Assembly (NCBI GenBank): GCA_001972305.1
Contig: BDDD01002398.1
Span: forward strand, 7,247 to 71,246
Origin: Cephalotus follicularis
Taxonomy: Eukaryota > Streptophyta > Magnoliopsida > Oxalidales > Cephalotaceae
Direction: 5' to 3'
DNA: 64,000 nucleotides
Part shown: piece after piece, positions 11,264-22,760 of the stretch
Position numbering within the stretch: position 1 is the stretch's first letter
How the letters are laid out: each line of letters opens with the position of its first letter
Position numbers and translations under genes: made by a program
Notes under the pieces: model-generated
The model's input: the letters and a program-made list of their open reading frames with translations, nothing else
Databases searched by the model: none
Told to the model about the DNA's origin: nothing

Positions 11264-11693
11264 TGTCACACCCCGTTTTCCATAAATTCCAATATAGACA
11301 GCATATGTGGTGATATCAGAATTTAAGCATAATATTCCAGCACAATTTAATAACAATATATCATAAAAATTGCGGAAGCACTCGATAAGCCAGAATATTT
11401 AAAACATGTCCATCCGCACGCGTCCCATACCACGTGCGGGAAAAGCCAACAGTTATCCTTACAATACATCACAACGGTCACGTGGCAGGCAGTCGGCTGT
11501 TGTCCTATGGCAGTCGGCTGTCCGGCCTAAATTAGGGTTTCCAAATTTGGTACTTTTCCCAATTGCACATTTAATCAACCTCCAACAATTACCAATCATA
11601 GAAATCAATGAAATTGGACAATTAACTCAATAAAATGAATATTTAATTTAAATATTAAATCAAAATGCAATAATTAAAGTTGCGGTCATTACA
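11264..11693 (-). mobile_element. P: 430-bp solo LTR, C/F family, TSD GGTGA
   Basis: The plus strand starts TGTCACACCCCG (11264) and ends GGTCATTACA (11693), flanked by GGTGA at 11259-11263 and 11694-11698. Reversed, it begins TGTAATGACCGCAA and ends AACGGGGTGTGACA, like the LTR ends of element C. It is far shorter than C's 2.8-kb LTR. It keeps both ends, two CAGTCGGCTG units (about 11490-11520) and the U5 hairpin (11414-11439), but lacks the middle. It interrupts the CATCTC-GGTGA repeats of LTR G. Confidence 0.9.
11414..11439 (-). other. Conserved LTR hairpin (CCGCACG stem) in P
   Basis: A perfect 7-bp stem CCGCACG/CGTGCGG with a 12-nt loop, 150 nt from the LTR 3' end. On the element strand the loop is TGGTATGGGACG. 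Homologous hairpins occur in C, J and F. Confidence 0.78.
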
Positions 11694-11874
11694 GGTGATC
11701 CATCAGACTCATCCCAATCGACGATCCATTGGCTCCTCTCAATTGGTGATCCATTGGCTCATCTCAATTGGTGATCCATGGGCTATCTCGATGACCTTCC
11801 TGGTTCATCTCGGGAATAGCCTTATTGGCTCATCTTGGCGGTGGCCCCCGTAGGGTTCATCTTGGTGGTGATCC
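11694..11874. repeat. Degenerate CATCTC-GGTGATCCATTGG repeats in LTR G
   Basis: Several units of about 25-30 bp carry CTCATCTCAATTGGTGATCC or close variants. They correspond to the better-preserved 28-bp array of LTR D (22559-22760). Confidence 0.75.
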
Positions 11875-12059
11875 AGTACATTACATTACACTACACTACA
11901 TTACATTAACAGTACATTTCTCATTACAGTAACACTACATTTCTATTCCTCTGTGTGGTCTGCCTTTACTACATTACACTACATTTATTTATCACTCCCC
12001 AGTCTACATTTTCATTAATTCATTCACACTACTATCTTGGATACCTGGGTTGGGTACGG

Positions 12060-13100
12060 TTCATGTACTCATGCATCAAGAGAACTTGGCACATAGCATG
12101 CATGCTCGACGCATGGCATGCTTGAGTGCCTAACACTGCATGCACGAGATACGTGTGGTGGAGAGCTCGAGAGCCTTACGTCGCATGCTCAGGACGCATG
12201 CTCGGCTTGCATAGAACGCATGCCAATGATGGAGAGCTCGACACTTGACGTTACGTGCTGTGGCTTGCTCGGCGCTATGCCATGCTCGAGACGTATTGCG
12301 GTAGGGAGCTCAGTGCTATGCCACATCAGGACACATAGAGTTAGGGAGCTCTGCGCTATGCCACATCGGGACGCATGCATACATTATGGAGAGCTTGGGG
12401 ACACACAACATTTCACGCTCAGATGCATGCCTGGAAGGGCTCGGGTGCGCATCATCATATGCTTAGGACGCATGCATGCTCGGACGCAGGCGTGGTATGC
12501 TCAGACGCCATGTCGGCATCTCGGACGAATGCATGGTCACATACATGCTCGGGTGCATAGTTCTGTATGCTCGGAGAGCTCAGACGTTTGAAGTTGCATG
12601 CTCGGGCGCATGGCACCTCGGCCGCATACTCGGGAAGCATGCATGCTCGCATACATGCTCGGTGCATAGTTCTGTATGCTTGGAGAGCTAGGACGCTTGA
12701 CGTTGCATGCTCGGGCGCATCACTTAGCATGCATAGGACCCATGCTTGGGTGTAGGTATGGGGTGCCTAGGTGCCATCTCGGCATGCTCAGGCATATGCA
12801 TGTTTGGACGCAGACAACAGGGAGCTCAGGCCCTGTGCCATGCTTGGGACGCATGGCGTTGGGGTACTCGGGTACTATGCCATGCCCGGCACCTTACGTT
12901 GCACGCTCGGCACCTCGGACGCATGTCATGGAGCGCGGGATGGAGAGCTCGGTGTACACCATGCATGCTTAGAAAGGAGAGCTCAGCGCGTACCATGTGT
13001 GCTCGGATGCATGCAGGACAGTACTCAACACCATGGCATTCTTGGGATGCATGCAGTGGAGGACTCGGCACCGTTGCCTGCTCGGGATGCATGCACCAAG
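12060..13100. repeat. GCATGCTCGG-rich irregular array in LTR G
   Basis: About 1 kb is filled with variants of GCATGCTCGGACGCATG and GGAGAGCTC. A longer-range duplication of about 110 bp is visible (ATACATGCTCGG at 12541 and 12651). Overlapping ORFs in five or six frames here, up to 157 codons, are a side effect of the simple composition and I do not call them genes. At the same place LTR D has a different array (37-bp units). Confidence 0.85.
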
Positions 13101-13677
13101 GCTTTCTATCATTATCTCACTCTAGCCTGGATCATCACAATTTCATAGCATTCAAACAATACACATAAAAGGGAAAACACTGAGTAGGAAGTAGATCCTA
13201 CCTCAAATCCACTGAAGTCTAATTATGCTTTCCTTTTCTCTATGGATCATTCTTTCCACATTTCCTTCAAGGTTGGAAGTGAGGGGATTTAACGAGAGGA
13301 GAAGGGAGGAGACAGGAACTCTCCAGAACATTGTTATCTCATTGTCTCTTCTCTCCAATTTGTCAACAACCGTCCCCATACTCTCTACATTCCTTTTTAT
13401 AGCCATAAATGGAATTCTCTAGAATTCCTTACACATTTCCACTGTTTTCTTCACTAAATTGGGCTGATCATATGGTGATGGTCGGCCCAGCACCCCATCC
13501 TTCATTATACCAAGTTTGGCCCAACATAATTTCTTCCTTAAATCCAATTCCAACCTAATTAACAATATTAATACCATTTAAGCCTAATTTCTCCTTTATA
13601 TGAATTCGGCCCAGCCCAAAGGAAATATTGCAAGCCCAATAGCCATTCTTTTATATTATAAAATTCAGGGTGTTATA

Positions 13678-14405
13678 GGCAATCCGACCTGCGAATTCTG
13701 TCTTATAGGCAACATGACTTAATCTCTCTCTATACGACATTGGGAGAAGTCTTTAAAGCTGACAGTTTTATGTTCATTATATGATTTTGCATGGACTGCT
13801 GGTAGCTGGCGCTCATGGTGATTTTATGTAATTCACATCCTTACTTGTCTTTTATTAAAGTAAGGAGCATTTGTACTTAAAAAGGTACAGGTGTGAATCC
13901 TTTTGAAAAGTTCAAAGAATTCAAATACGAATTATCAAAATGAACTGAAAGGGTTTTTGATGAATCTTGATAAGATCGAGAAAGCGAGAAAAATGATCAG
14001 TGAGTTTCTTTTACGTCTCAAAGAAGAATGAGATTTTCTGTTAAAGGAAGAACATATTGTGTCTTATGTGAAGAGATATAATGAAGTGTCTGTCTTACAT
14101 GCTTTCCTTTTTCCTTTTAGTTAATACCCTTTAGCCATCAAATAATCATTAAGTAAGGAACATGGGATGTTGATTTGTAAAGTGTCCCAAAGTAAACTGC
14201 GGGATAATATTTTACGACCTTTGTTTGAGAATGAAAAGTTCATCTCAGACCCTCCTTTTTATTAGGAGAATTCATCTCTCTTAACAGGTTGTAGTAGGGG
14301 TAAAACATACTTGAATGAGAAATCATAAGCAAGACAAATATGCACTTGTGTAATAACCTTAATTTTATGCACCTACTCTCTGATGTTTGATATGATAATG
14401 ATGCG
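13678..14405. other. Unclassified sequence between G and K
   Basis: No recognisable domain. A plus-strand stretch around 13960-14100 reads as a short lysine/glutamate-rich peptide but is broken by stops. It could be the decayed interior of an older element that K entered. Confidence 0.3.
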
Positions 14406-14410
14406 TTTAT

Positions 14411-15355
14411 TGTAATACCCCGTTCGTTCACGTGCATATTTTCGGATTTTAAATTTGATTTATTTGGTTGTGTTGGCATAATGTGATCTTTGGGCTATAT
14501 AATTTTAAAATTTAAGGCTTCTCATATTTATTAGAATATGATTGTTGGAAAAGCAAAAATTTAATGTTTTGTTATTATATTGGTTGGACTATGTACATGA
14601 ATAAGTAAAATTAATTGAATTATATTTTGTATAAATATAATATCAGTTTCTATTATTATTATTTATGCCTATTTTAAATTATGAGATATATGATATTATA
14701 ATTTTTGAGCTTTTGATAAATTATTGGAATAGGGATCATGGGAAAGATAAAATCAATTGTTTGTATGAAAAATTAGTTTAAAATGTTAATATGGCAAAAT
14801 AAGAGTATTATGGCAATTTTAATTGTTCTTTCTATTTATTCCCCCTCTCTCCCCTTTTTCTTCCTTCTTCCTTCCCAAAACTGATTTCTTTCCTTCTTCC
14901 TCACCCTCAAATCTCGAAATTATGTCCCCTTTCCACATTATATCAGATTTGGATTCCTTTTATGCATTACCATGACCTAAATTGCCTTTCCCATATTGTA
15001 TATGTATGTTATATGTTCATTGTTATGCCTTTCAGTTTATGAATTTGGATTATGTTTAAGCTTTTGGATTATGTTTAATTTTCAAGACTATGTTTAAGTT
15101 TTAGATTATGAATAAAGTCTTAGACAATGTTTTAGATTTTGAATATTAACGTTTAGACCATCACGCAATTTGAATAAAAGATGAGTTAATATTTGATAGT
15201 AAGAATAAAGGCGAACCTTGATTTATAGTTAAATATGAATATATGCTAAGTTATAATTTGATAAAAATGATATAATTGAGCCATACTATAAGATCGGTTA
15301 TGAATAGTTTAGGATTAGGACCCGTGACGACTCCCTCCGAATCGGGGGTGTTACA
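14411..15355 (+). repeat. K 5' LTR (945 bp)
   Basis: It starts TGTAATACCCCG and ends GGGGGTGTTACA. The copy at 15725-16686 is near-identical; scattered substitutions and a TTA microsatellite length difference separate them. It lacks the CAGTCGACTG array present in L, M and H. Confidence 0.92.
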
Positions 15356-15724
15356 GAAATGGTATCGGAGAATAGGTTTTGCTTTCCTTAGAAGACCTGT
15401 CTAGGTTTGACCTGTGAGATTGGATAGACCTTGGGTTAGGATATTTTGTTGTGATCTTTCTGACTTATTTGTTGTTTCGACCTTGGTTTCTTTGTTGTTG
15501 TGTTATGTTTTGGATTTATGTTTTGTAGATGGTACGACGAACGCACCAGGTATTGTTACGGTTTTGTTTTGTTTGGTAATCGTAAAGAGTTTGTTTGACT
15601 GATAAGTCAACTTATGCTATGATAACTGAATCAGTTGTTATACATCTTGGTGTGTCTTTTCTTGTATTGTTTCGGATTGATATATGTTAAGATTTCGGGA
15701 CGAAATCTTTTTAAGGGGGAAGGA
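15356..15724 (+). other. K internal remnant with PBS, gag start and PPT
   Basis: The PBS TGGTATCGGAG is at 15360-15370. The start context TTTGTAGATGGTACG has its ATG at 15529-15531. Open sequence from it lasts only a few codons before unrelated AT-rich sequence. A GGGACGAAATC block typical of the 3' end of Tekay-like elements and the PPT TTAAGGGGGAAGGA end at 15724. No protein domain is encoded. Confidence 0.88.
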
Positions 15725-15958
15725 TGTAATACCCCGTTCGTTCACGTGCATATTTTCGGATTTAAATTTGATTTATTTGGTTGTGTTGGCATAATGTGAT
15801 CTTTGGGCTATATAATTTTAAAATTTAGGGCTTTTCATATTTATTAGAATATGATTGTTGGAAAAGCAAAAATTTAATGTTTTGTTATTATATTGGTTGG
15901 ACTATGTACATGAATAAGTACAAATAATTGAATTATATTTTGTATAAATATAATATCA

Positions 15959-15994
<36 letters not shown>

Positions 15995-16686
15995 TATGCC
16001 TATTTTAAATTATGAGATATATGATATTATAATTTTTGGGCTTTTGATAAATTATTGGAATAGGGATTATGGGAAAGATAAAATCAATTGTTTGTATTAA
16101 AAATTAGTTTAAAATGTTAATATGGAAAAATAATAGTATTATGGCAATTTTAATTGTTCTTTCTATTTCTTCCCTCTCTCTCCAGTTTTTCTTCTTTCTT
16201 CCTTCCCCAAACTGATTTCTTTCCTTCTTTCTCACCCTCAAATCCCGAAATTATGCCCCCTTTCCACATTATATCAGATTTGGATTCCTTTTCTGCATTA
16301 CCATGACCTAAATTGCCTTTCCCATATTGTATATGTGTGTTATATGTTCATTGTTATGCCTTTCAGTTTATGAATTTGGATTATGTTTAAGCTTTTGGTT
16401 TATGTTTAATTTTCAAGACTATGTTTAAGTTTTAGATTATGAATAAAGTATTAGACAATGTTTTAGATTTTGAATATTAAGTTTTCGACCATCACGCAAT
16501 TTGAATAAAAGATGAGTTAATATTTGATAGTAAGAATAAAGGCGGACCTTGATTTATAGTTAAATATGAATATATGCTAAGTTATAATTTGGTAAAAATG
16601 ATATAATTGAACCATACTATAAGATCGGTTATGAATAGTTTAGGATTAGGACCCGTGATGACTCCCTCCGAATCGGGGGTGTTACA
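15725..16686 (+). repeat. K 3' LTR (962 bp)
   Basis: Same ends as the 5' copy. It includes an expanded TTA microsatellite at about 15961-15994 (four or five units in the other LTR), which explains most of the length difference. Confidence 0.92.
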
Positions 16687-16691
16687 TTTAT

Positions 16692-18644
16692 AGTGGGCCT
16701 TTAAAGTGAGCTACGAATTTGAGATGAGTTTATGGTTGGTTGAAGAAGAAGAAGGCAAAAAAAATTGATCAACAAAACAATTCTCCAAGCCTAAAGGCTA
16801 TGCCACCAGCATGGATTGATTGTTACACCACCAAGTTAGATCAATACTTTGTTAAAGTAAGTAATATCACAATAAGGGAAAATATCATTCATTCAAGTCT
16901 CCTTTCAATTCCTTACAATGGGGTCTTAAAAATGGAAACTACAATCAATCATAAAAACAATAAGAAATTAAGCACTTATTCCTGAAATTAACTCCTGTGC
17001 ATGAATAACTTGGAAAATTCAACTTTCCTTATTAAGGCCAATGAACCTAGCCCTTTTCCAAGTGATAGTCAAACAACTCAACAAATCTGATTGATCCACC
17101 ATTGACTCCATAAGATAAAACAACCCATCAAATCAGATTTGATCCGGATTCTCATGATGAAAAAAGTTCTATCATTGATGAGAACCTTATTGCAGAGCCC
17201 ATGGAAGGAGAACTCTTAGTGTTGAGTCCTATATTGACTGTTGATGATGAAGAACTTGATGAAGAAATTGAAAATCTTGATGATAAAAAAGAAGAGACTA
17301 GTAAAAAGTCAAATGATCAAGTTGACAAGCTTGATGACCATGTGGTTGAAGATTCCATAGAAGAGCCAATAGTTCAAAAAGTTTTGTGTGGTATGATTCC
17401 TAGGGATGCCTATCACTCATTATTTGTTAAGCCTTGTGAATTTAATGGACAAGTGAAGAAGCAAGATTGTGATTAGAAACCCACGATGGATTTCTTGTCC
17501 ACACAACCTCAACTTGTTGAGTTTGTTATTCTAAAAAAGCTCAATCAATCACATGGAGAGGACTTTTTGTTGAAGGTGTTGCTGCCCAATTCAAGACTTC
17601 AAAGTGGTTTTGCATGTTAAGCACAAAGTTGGTGTTCTGGTTGGATCGGCCTATCTAGTATATTTGAGGTATATTGGGCTTGATCAACATGTTGTACTAG
17701 AGTTTGGACTTGCAAATGCATCAAATAATATGCGGGCACCTGAGAGATGCTTCTAATTCTCTATGAAGGTATCCAAAGGTAGATGAGATTCCATCGAACT
17801 ACAAAGAACAACTATATGAGATATCGGCTCCAAAATGGAATTTTAGTTTTTTTGAAGTCCATTATAATTATGCTTTTCACTTAAAATATTTGAATAGATT
17901 AAAGTAAGCATAAATTGCATCTAAATGTGCATAAGAAGAAAGTGAGAGTATGTAACTTACTTGATTTTATAAGAGTTGTAATTACTGCACATTGATCATT
18001 GAGAATGGATTAATATGTTGTTATCAATCAAGTAAAGGTTGTTAGTATATTCATTGGGGTAAGGAGTTGACATTATTAAGAGATTTTATCTAAGAGTCGG
18101 ATCTATATAATTAGAGTTAGAGATGATTAGATGCTAGGCTTGACCCAAGAAATTACATATGAATAATGTTAAGAAGTTTAACATTTATATGTAAAATGCA
18201 AGGGTTGCAGGTAATGCAAGTATTGCTTGCATAGCTAAAATGTTGTTAGGCATACACTGAAATATGGTATTGCTCGTAACACTATTAGTTATGCAGGCAG
18301 TGCTGCAAGTATTGTGAGACTTACTGTAATGAGATTTACAGGCAATACTGCCAGTCTTAAATGCATTGCTCTAAGTATGGCTATCTATTATGTAAGTGTA
18401 ACTAACACTGTTACAAGCATTACAAAGTAACAATGAATAGACAACTATACATTTTATGACTGAATGAGTGTTTCTCACAGTGGGAGGAATACTTTTATTA
18501 AAAGAGTTTGGAGGTGTAATTAGAAGAAGCAGTGCGTATTGAGAGAGTCTCAATACAGTTGGCATTGCAGATTCAGTAAGTTTGATTTCTAAGTTGCAAT
18601 ATTGTATAACTGTCATCAGATGTATATGAAGAGTTCAAAGGACA
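16692..18644 (+). other. Unclassified sequence, probably decayed interior of copia element A
   Basis: This lies left of solo LTR M and leads into a copia 3' end (21501 onward), so the right part should belong to element A. Long frames are absent apart from a short acidic ORF at 17201-17476. I cannot recognise RT or integrase motifs. The left limit of A is unknown. Confidence 0.35.
17201..17476 (+). CDS. Short acidic ORF, unknown, probably a transposon remnant
   Basis: Ninety-one codons from ATG to TAG, strongly acidic in the first half (repeated Asp/Glu/Lys), then a neutral tail PRDAYHSLFVKPCEFNG. The frame is also open upstream for some 40 codons. The opening MEGELLV faintly recalls the Gag-protease linker of some plant Ty3 elements, but no zinc knuckle or protease motif follows. 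There are no flanking gene features. I do not assign a function; a chance ORF is possible. Confidence 0.25.
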   Translation: MEGELLVLSPILTVDDEELDEEIENLDDKKEETSKKSNDQVDKLDDHVVEDSIEEPIVQKVLCGMIPRDAYHSLFVKPCEFNGQVKKQDCD

Positions 18645-19769
18645 CATCTTGTAATACCCTGCTTGCCTGTACGTATTTTCTTATGGGTTTTATCTGTTCT
18701 GTTTAAGTATTTGTCAGTTCTATGTTGGGATTATGTTTTTGGGCTGACTGATACCAGCCTTAGTTCTGGGTATGTTAGTATGGACATTTTGTTGGGTAAA
18801 TTTAGTCACATTATTATTACAAACTATTTTATAAATACATAATTATAATCTTTTAATACAAGTTATTTTTAAAATCCCTATTTCTTTTATTTCCATAATT
18901 CTTTTAATTCCTTATTTCTTCTTCCTTTCCTATTCTTCCTTCTCCTCTCCCGAATTCTCTCCCTCCCTCATTACTTCCACACGGCAACAATCTTCCTCTT
19001 CCATATCAACCAGATTTTGTCCCATTTATTCCTCATCCAAGCATATTGGTTTTTCCTTTTTCTCTTCTTTTCCCGTTTTGCTTGCCTTTTTGCTATTTAT
19101 GTGAGACAATGCCATTGAGTTGTCTATCTCTTCTTGTGCTGTGTTGCTGCCGAATTTGCTATGTCATTGAGGCTGTGATTTCTGTGTCTTCTTACTCCAT
19201 TGATAAGGTTAGTTTCATCAAAGGTTCATTCAAGAGTTGTTTATTGATATTTGTATGGCACTGTCAAAACTTTGAATGTATATTTCTCTCCTTTGATTCT
19301 GTCGAACAGTTGTGTTCTTCTTCAATTTGTGTCGCCATTGCAGGTTAGGTTGTTGCCCTACTGTGATGGTTATGTGTTAGTGTTATCAAGGAATTGTTTT
19401 GCCATGTATAAGTTGCTAGAGAAGGAGTAGTTTTGGTTTCTACCTTCCTGTTTTTCTGTCAAAAATAAATCCTGTGTTTGTGGCAATCTGTAGACACCTA
19501 GGGAGTGTTATATATTCTGATTTTGATGCATGTGATCATCATAAATGGACAGAGTTGGAGCTATGCAATTGTATGTCATGGTTTATGTTTTTTTGTCACA
19601 TTAAATAATTTTCTGTCAATAGGTCGCTGGCGAATTCAGTGTTATAACATCGTTTTACATGCCATATAAAGTTGTTTTGCATGTTGGTAATCTTCTGGTG
19701 TTGAAAAATCCGAGTTTTGGCAACTAGATTGCACAAAACTGCTCAAAACTGCTGTTCTGTCACCCAGAG

Positions 19770-19978
19770 CAGTCGACTGCCCATATGAACAGTCGGCTGT
19801 TCAGTTTGTGTAGTTGGCTGTCTTGTGCGAACAATCGACTGTTTTGTGTTGTGTAGTCGGCTGGACCCCTGATTCAGTCGACTGCCTACAGTCCTGGTTG
19901 AGTAGTCGACTGGCCCTGTTGTGTAGTCGACTGCCACCCATTGAACAGTCGACTGGATTCCTGAAACAGTCGGCTGGA
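19770..19978. repeat. CAGTCGACTG array in LTR M
   Basis: About ten units, including CAGTCGACTG, CAGTCGGCTG and decayed forms such as TAGTTGGCTG, spaced irregularly at about 20 bp. Confidence 0.88.
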
Positions 19979-20692
19979 TTGTCCTGTAACTTTCTGTTTT
20001 CATCCGTTTACTCTTCCGATGAATCAGGGTTTGTTTTAAACATCTTTATGATTCTGCTTTATGACCGAAATGAATTTTAGACCCTTATTTGAATATGGTT
20101 ATGTTGTATAGATTATTGTGTTACGTGAGGCAAATTAAGTTTACCGGATATTCGTAAGTTAGTCTGTGATCACAAAAGGTACGGATCTTCGTTCCTTGAT
20201 ACACTCTTACTGATTTTATTAGAGTACAAATTCAGTCCTGTTTTGAGAATAAAATACGGATTCTTTGTTCGGTTTTATCTGAATTGAATCTGTTTTGTTT
20301 TAATGGGATGTACGGATATTTTGCTCTTTGCTACTATCTTCGATTTTAGCGAAATAAAATTAGCTTTGGACATCTGAAATATTTGAAATGAATTCAGTTT
20401 TATGATATGTTTTATTTGGCTTTATGAACTAAGTATATTTTGCATGCCTCAAAATGAAGTCAGTTTGATATTTTACGAAAATGAATATTTCTGTCTTTAT
20501 AAATTCAGCTGTGATATGTCTCTTTATTGTGGAAATAAAAGAGTTGCTTTTTATTATGAAAGTATACGTTATGTGAAACTATATCGTTTGAGAACGATTT
20601 ATGATTATGTTTGGGAAACCCTTCCATGTATTTTAAATTGATTTGATGAAATCAAGTTTTTGAAATGGTGAAATACTGAGCTTTTATAACCA

Positions 20693-20711
20693 CCTATGGG
20701 GGTACCATAGG
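20693..20711 (+). other. Conserved LTR hairpin CCTATGG/CCATAGG in M
   Basis: Seven-base-pair perfect stem with loop GGGTA, identical in L and H although nearby bases differ. Confidence 0.75.
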
Positions 20712-21500
20712 CATGTTGTGGGCCTGGCACGGGGGCATGACACTTTCCGTAACAGTGTGATTAGTTTAGGCGTCTCTCTGGGATATACTTGGATAGGATT
20801 TGTGATAGAGGCGTATGGATCGATCCTAGTTGTATGTTTTGGGATATGTTTTGATATGGGAATTGTATGTGTAGTGCCGTACACTGCAATTCCATTTGGC
20901 AATGTGGGTGTCGCGAATCCCTTGCTACTATGTGTTTCTGATATGTTATGGGTTTTGGTGCTCAGTTATGGAACCTATGTTTTGGAAAGGTATGCTTTAT
21001 GTTTGAAAGTTATGAACTTGGTTTATATATTTTGCCGTGGGCATTTATAAAGTATGTTTAAACTATTTTATTGCTTAAGATTTCTGCTTTAAAGTACTTT
21101 TGAAATCTTCTTGCTTAAAAATATCGTTTACTGTTTTACATTCTATATTCGTACTGAGGTTTGCTCAGCCGCGTATTTGTTTCCATGCAGCAGGTTATCA
21201 GGAGCGACGGGGCAATGTGTGATGAGAGTGACTCCCTATGTCCGAGGATCATCTAGGAGCTGATCCCTTTGTGTTTATGTGGGCATAGTGGACCTGTTTA
21301 ATAAACAATATGTTCATTTTAATTTATGACTTTTGGATTATGAATAAGTTCCAGTTTATGATCAGTTTTGGTATGTTATCAGATATGTTTGAACGATCAC
21401 GTTTTTAATAAAGATGAACCTTTCCAGTATGATATGTTATGTTAAGTTTTGTAATTTGCACCCGTAGCGACTCCCACAGCTCGTGGGGTGTTACACATCT

Positions 21501-21697
21501 TGCAGTACTTCAATTATGTAAGAGAGAACGTTGGAAATTGAGATATAAAATAAGGATGAGATTCCGTTTAAAATGTTGAACAGCAGATCCCGTCACTAAA
21601 GTCATATCGAAGCGGAAGAGTTTCTGATAGTTTGATAGTAATTACAAGAGGTAGGAAGTCACCAACAACACAGTTGGCTTTTGTCCAAGTGGGAGAT
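21501..21697 (+). pseudogene. Copia element A: end of RNase H and polypurine tract
   Basis: Decayed reading frames match the conserved end of copia RNase H. The codons just before and after the M insertion read as HIL then QYFNYVREN, and TADPVTK follows at 21580-21600 in another frame, corresponding to the common (T)ADPLTK motif. The PPT AAGTGGGAGA ends at about 21696, directly before the LTR start TGTTGGAGATATG. This identifies a plus-strand Ty1/copia element whose 5' part cannot be delimited. Confidence 0.7.
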
Positions 21698-21771
21698 TGT
21701 TGGAGATATGCCCTATAAGCCAATTCTGTTTACCGTAAAGTGCATATTCTTAACGACAATCCTTTTCAATC
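21698..21771 (+). repeat. Copia A 3' LTR, first 74 bp
   Basis: It starts TGTTGGAGATATGCCC directly after the PPT and is cut by insertion of LTR D at the TSD CAATC (21767-21771). The LTR continues at 33861. Confidence 0.82.
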
Positions 21772-22558
21772 TGTAATGCCCCAAACCCCCAAGGCCTGGT
21801 GCGCTACGAACCTTAGCATATCAGTTCATCATTATCAAGCTGCAGGTAAATAAACATTTCATCAAATAATAATGCATGCAGAAAACCAAATAAAACCATT
21901 AATTATGTGGATAAAACCCAGTGTATACAACACTGTTCAAATACTAGGCATGCCACAAACCGACAGGTCATAAACATTATACAATCTCATCTCCATACTC
22001 TGGGGTCGTCGGACTGCATGAGAGGAGAAGACTTGCTCAGCTACCTTAATCCTCAGCTTGCTGCGAAACTCCGCCTGCACCTGACCCATTACATTACAAT
22101 GCAATGGGTCATCAACCATTGGTTGTGTAGGAACTACTACATACCCATGCATGGAGTGCTTGGGTGCAGCAAGTGTATGCAATTATGCCAAGAGATGCAA
22201 TAAGAGTCAACCATAAAAGTATCCATAACATCCCACAATCATTTGATAGTCAAAACGATATCTCCTCGGTTTCCTCTTCTTTGGGAGGAGCAAACATGCA
22301 CTCCAGACGTTAAAGGCAGAGGAGCCGAGATGAAGCGGTCATTGCATGTAGGCAGTCATGGTTCCTCGGATTCCTCTGCTTATGGAAGAGCATTATACGC
22401 GCTCTAGGCGTTATAGACAGAGGAGAGGAAAGGTACATTCAGTCAGACCTCAATACAATATTAGCCTTACACTATTCAGTAACATTCATACATTAACATT
22501 TATACATTAACCTTACACTATACAGTAACATTCATTCAACATTATTGGCTATCTACCT

Positions 22559-22760
22559 CAGTGACCCTCCTGATTCATCTCGATCGGTGATCCCCTTCGG
22601 GTTCATCTCAGTCAGTGACCCATTGGTTCATCTCGAGTGATAGCCTTACTGGTTCATCTTGGTCGGTGACCCCATTCGGGTTCATCTTAGTTGGTGACCC
22701 AGTTATGGTTCATCTCAATTGGTGACCCAATTCTGGTTCTTCTCAATTGGTGACCCATTC
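22559..22760. repeat. 28-bp tandem repeat in LTR D
   Basis: About seven units, most 25-28 bp, of the form TTCATCTCRATYGGTGACCC plus a short variable end. They are a clearer version of the array in G. Confidence 0.88.

Larger units (their letters stand above)
8964..13677 (-). repeat. LTR G: diverged, truncated and interrupted minus-strand LTR
   Basis: Blocks match LTR D (21772-33855) in the same order: TTATGTGGATAAAACCCA (8965; D 21903), TTGCTGCG plus CAATGCAATGGGTCA (about 9110-9170), a CTCTAGGCGTTATAGGCAGAGG block (about 11156), CATCTC-GGTGA repeats (11694-11874), ACTGAGTAGG near 13168, and a terminal ATTATAAAATTC..GGGTGTTATA (13677). Relative to D, G lacks about 130 bp at its left end and contains an inserted segment (about 9240-10930) and solo LTR P (11264-11693). 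Its final CA is TA here. No coding region is attached. Confidence 0.72.
14406..16691 (+). mobile_element. Element K: internally deleted non-autonomous LTR element, TSD TTTAT
   Basis: Two direct LTRs (14411-15355 and 15725-16686) flank only 369 bp and are bounded by identical TTTAT duplications (14406-14410, 16687-16691). PBS and PPT are both present. The LTR ends (TGTAATACCCCG..GGGGGTGTTACA) match the L family. The leader keeps the same context and spacing to an ATG: PBS to ATG is 169 bp here and 168 bp in L. K therefore looks like a deletion derivative of an L-like element that lost all of gag-pol yet still transposed. Its size is close to TRIM/SMART-like elements, but the LTRs are longer. 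Confidence 0.93.
18645..21500 (+). mobile_element. M: solo LTR of L-related family, TSD CATCT
   Basis: The LTR spans 18650-21495, from TGTAATACCCTGC to CGTGGGGTGTTACA, with identical CATCT at 18645-18649 and 21496-21500 and no internal region, so it is a solo LTR left by intra-element recombination. It contains a CAGTCGACTG array (19770-19978), the CCTATGG hairpin (20693-20711) and a GGATCA hairpin (21246-21266). The insertion splits the decayed copia RNase H region of element A. A 110-codon hydrophobic ORF at 20718-21050 has a counterpart in L's LTR, but in H the frame is broken. Confidence 0.95.

Noticed and set aside
12118..13168. Many overlapping ORFs up to 157 codons on both strands
   Set aside because: They lie in the GCATGCTCGG-rich repeat array of LTR G, are open in several frames at once, and show only Cys/His/Met/Ala-rich low-complexity peptide with no domain.
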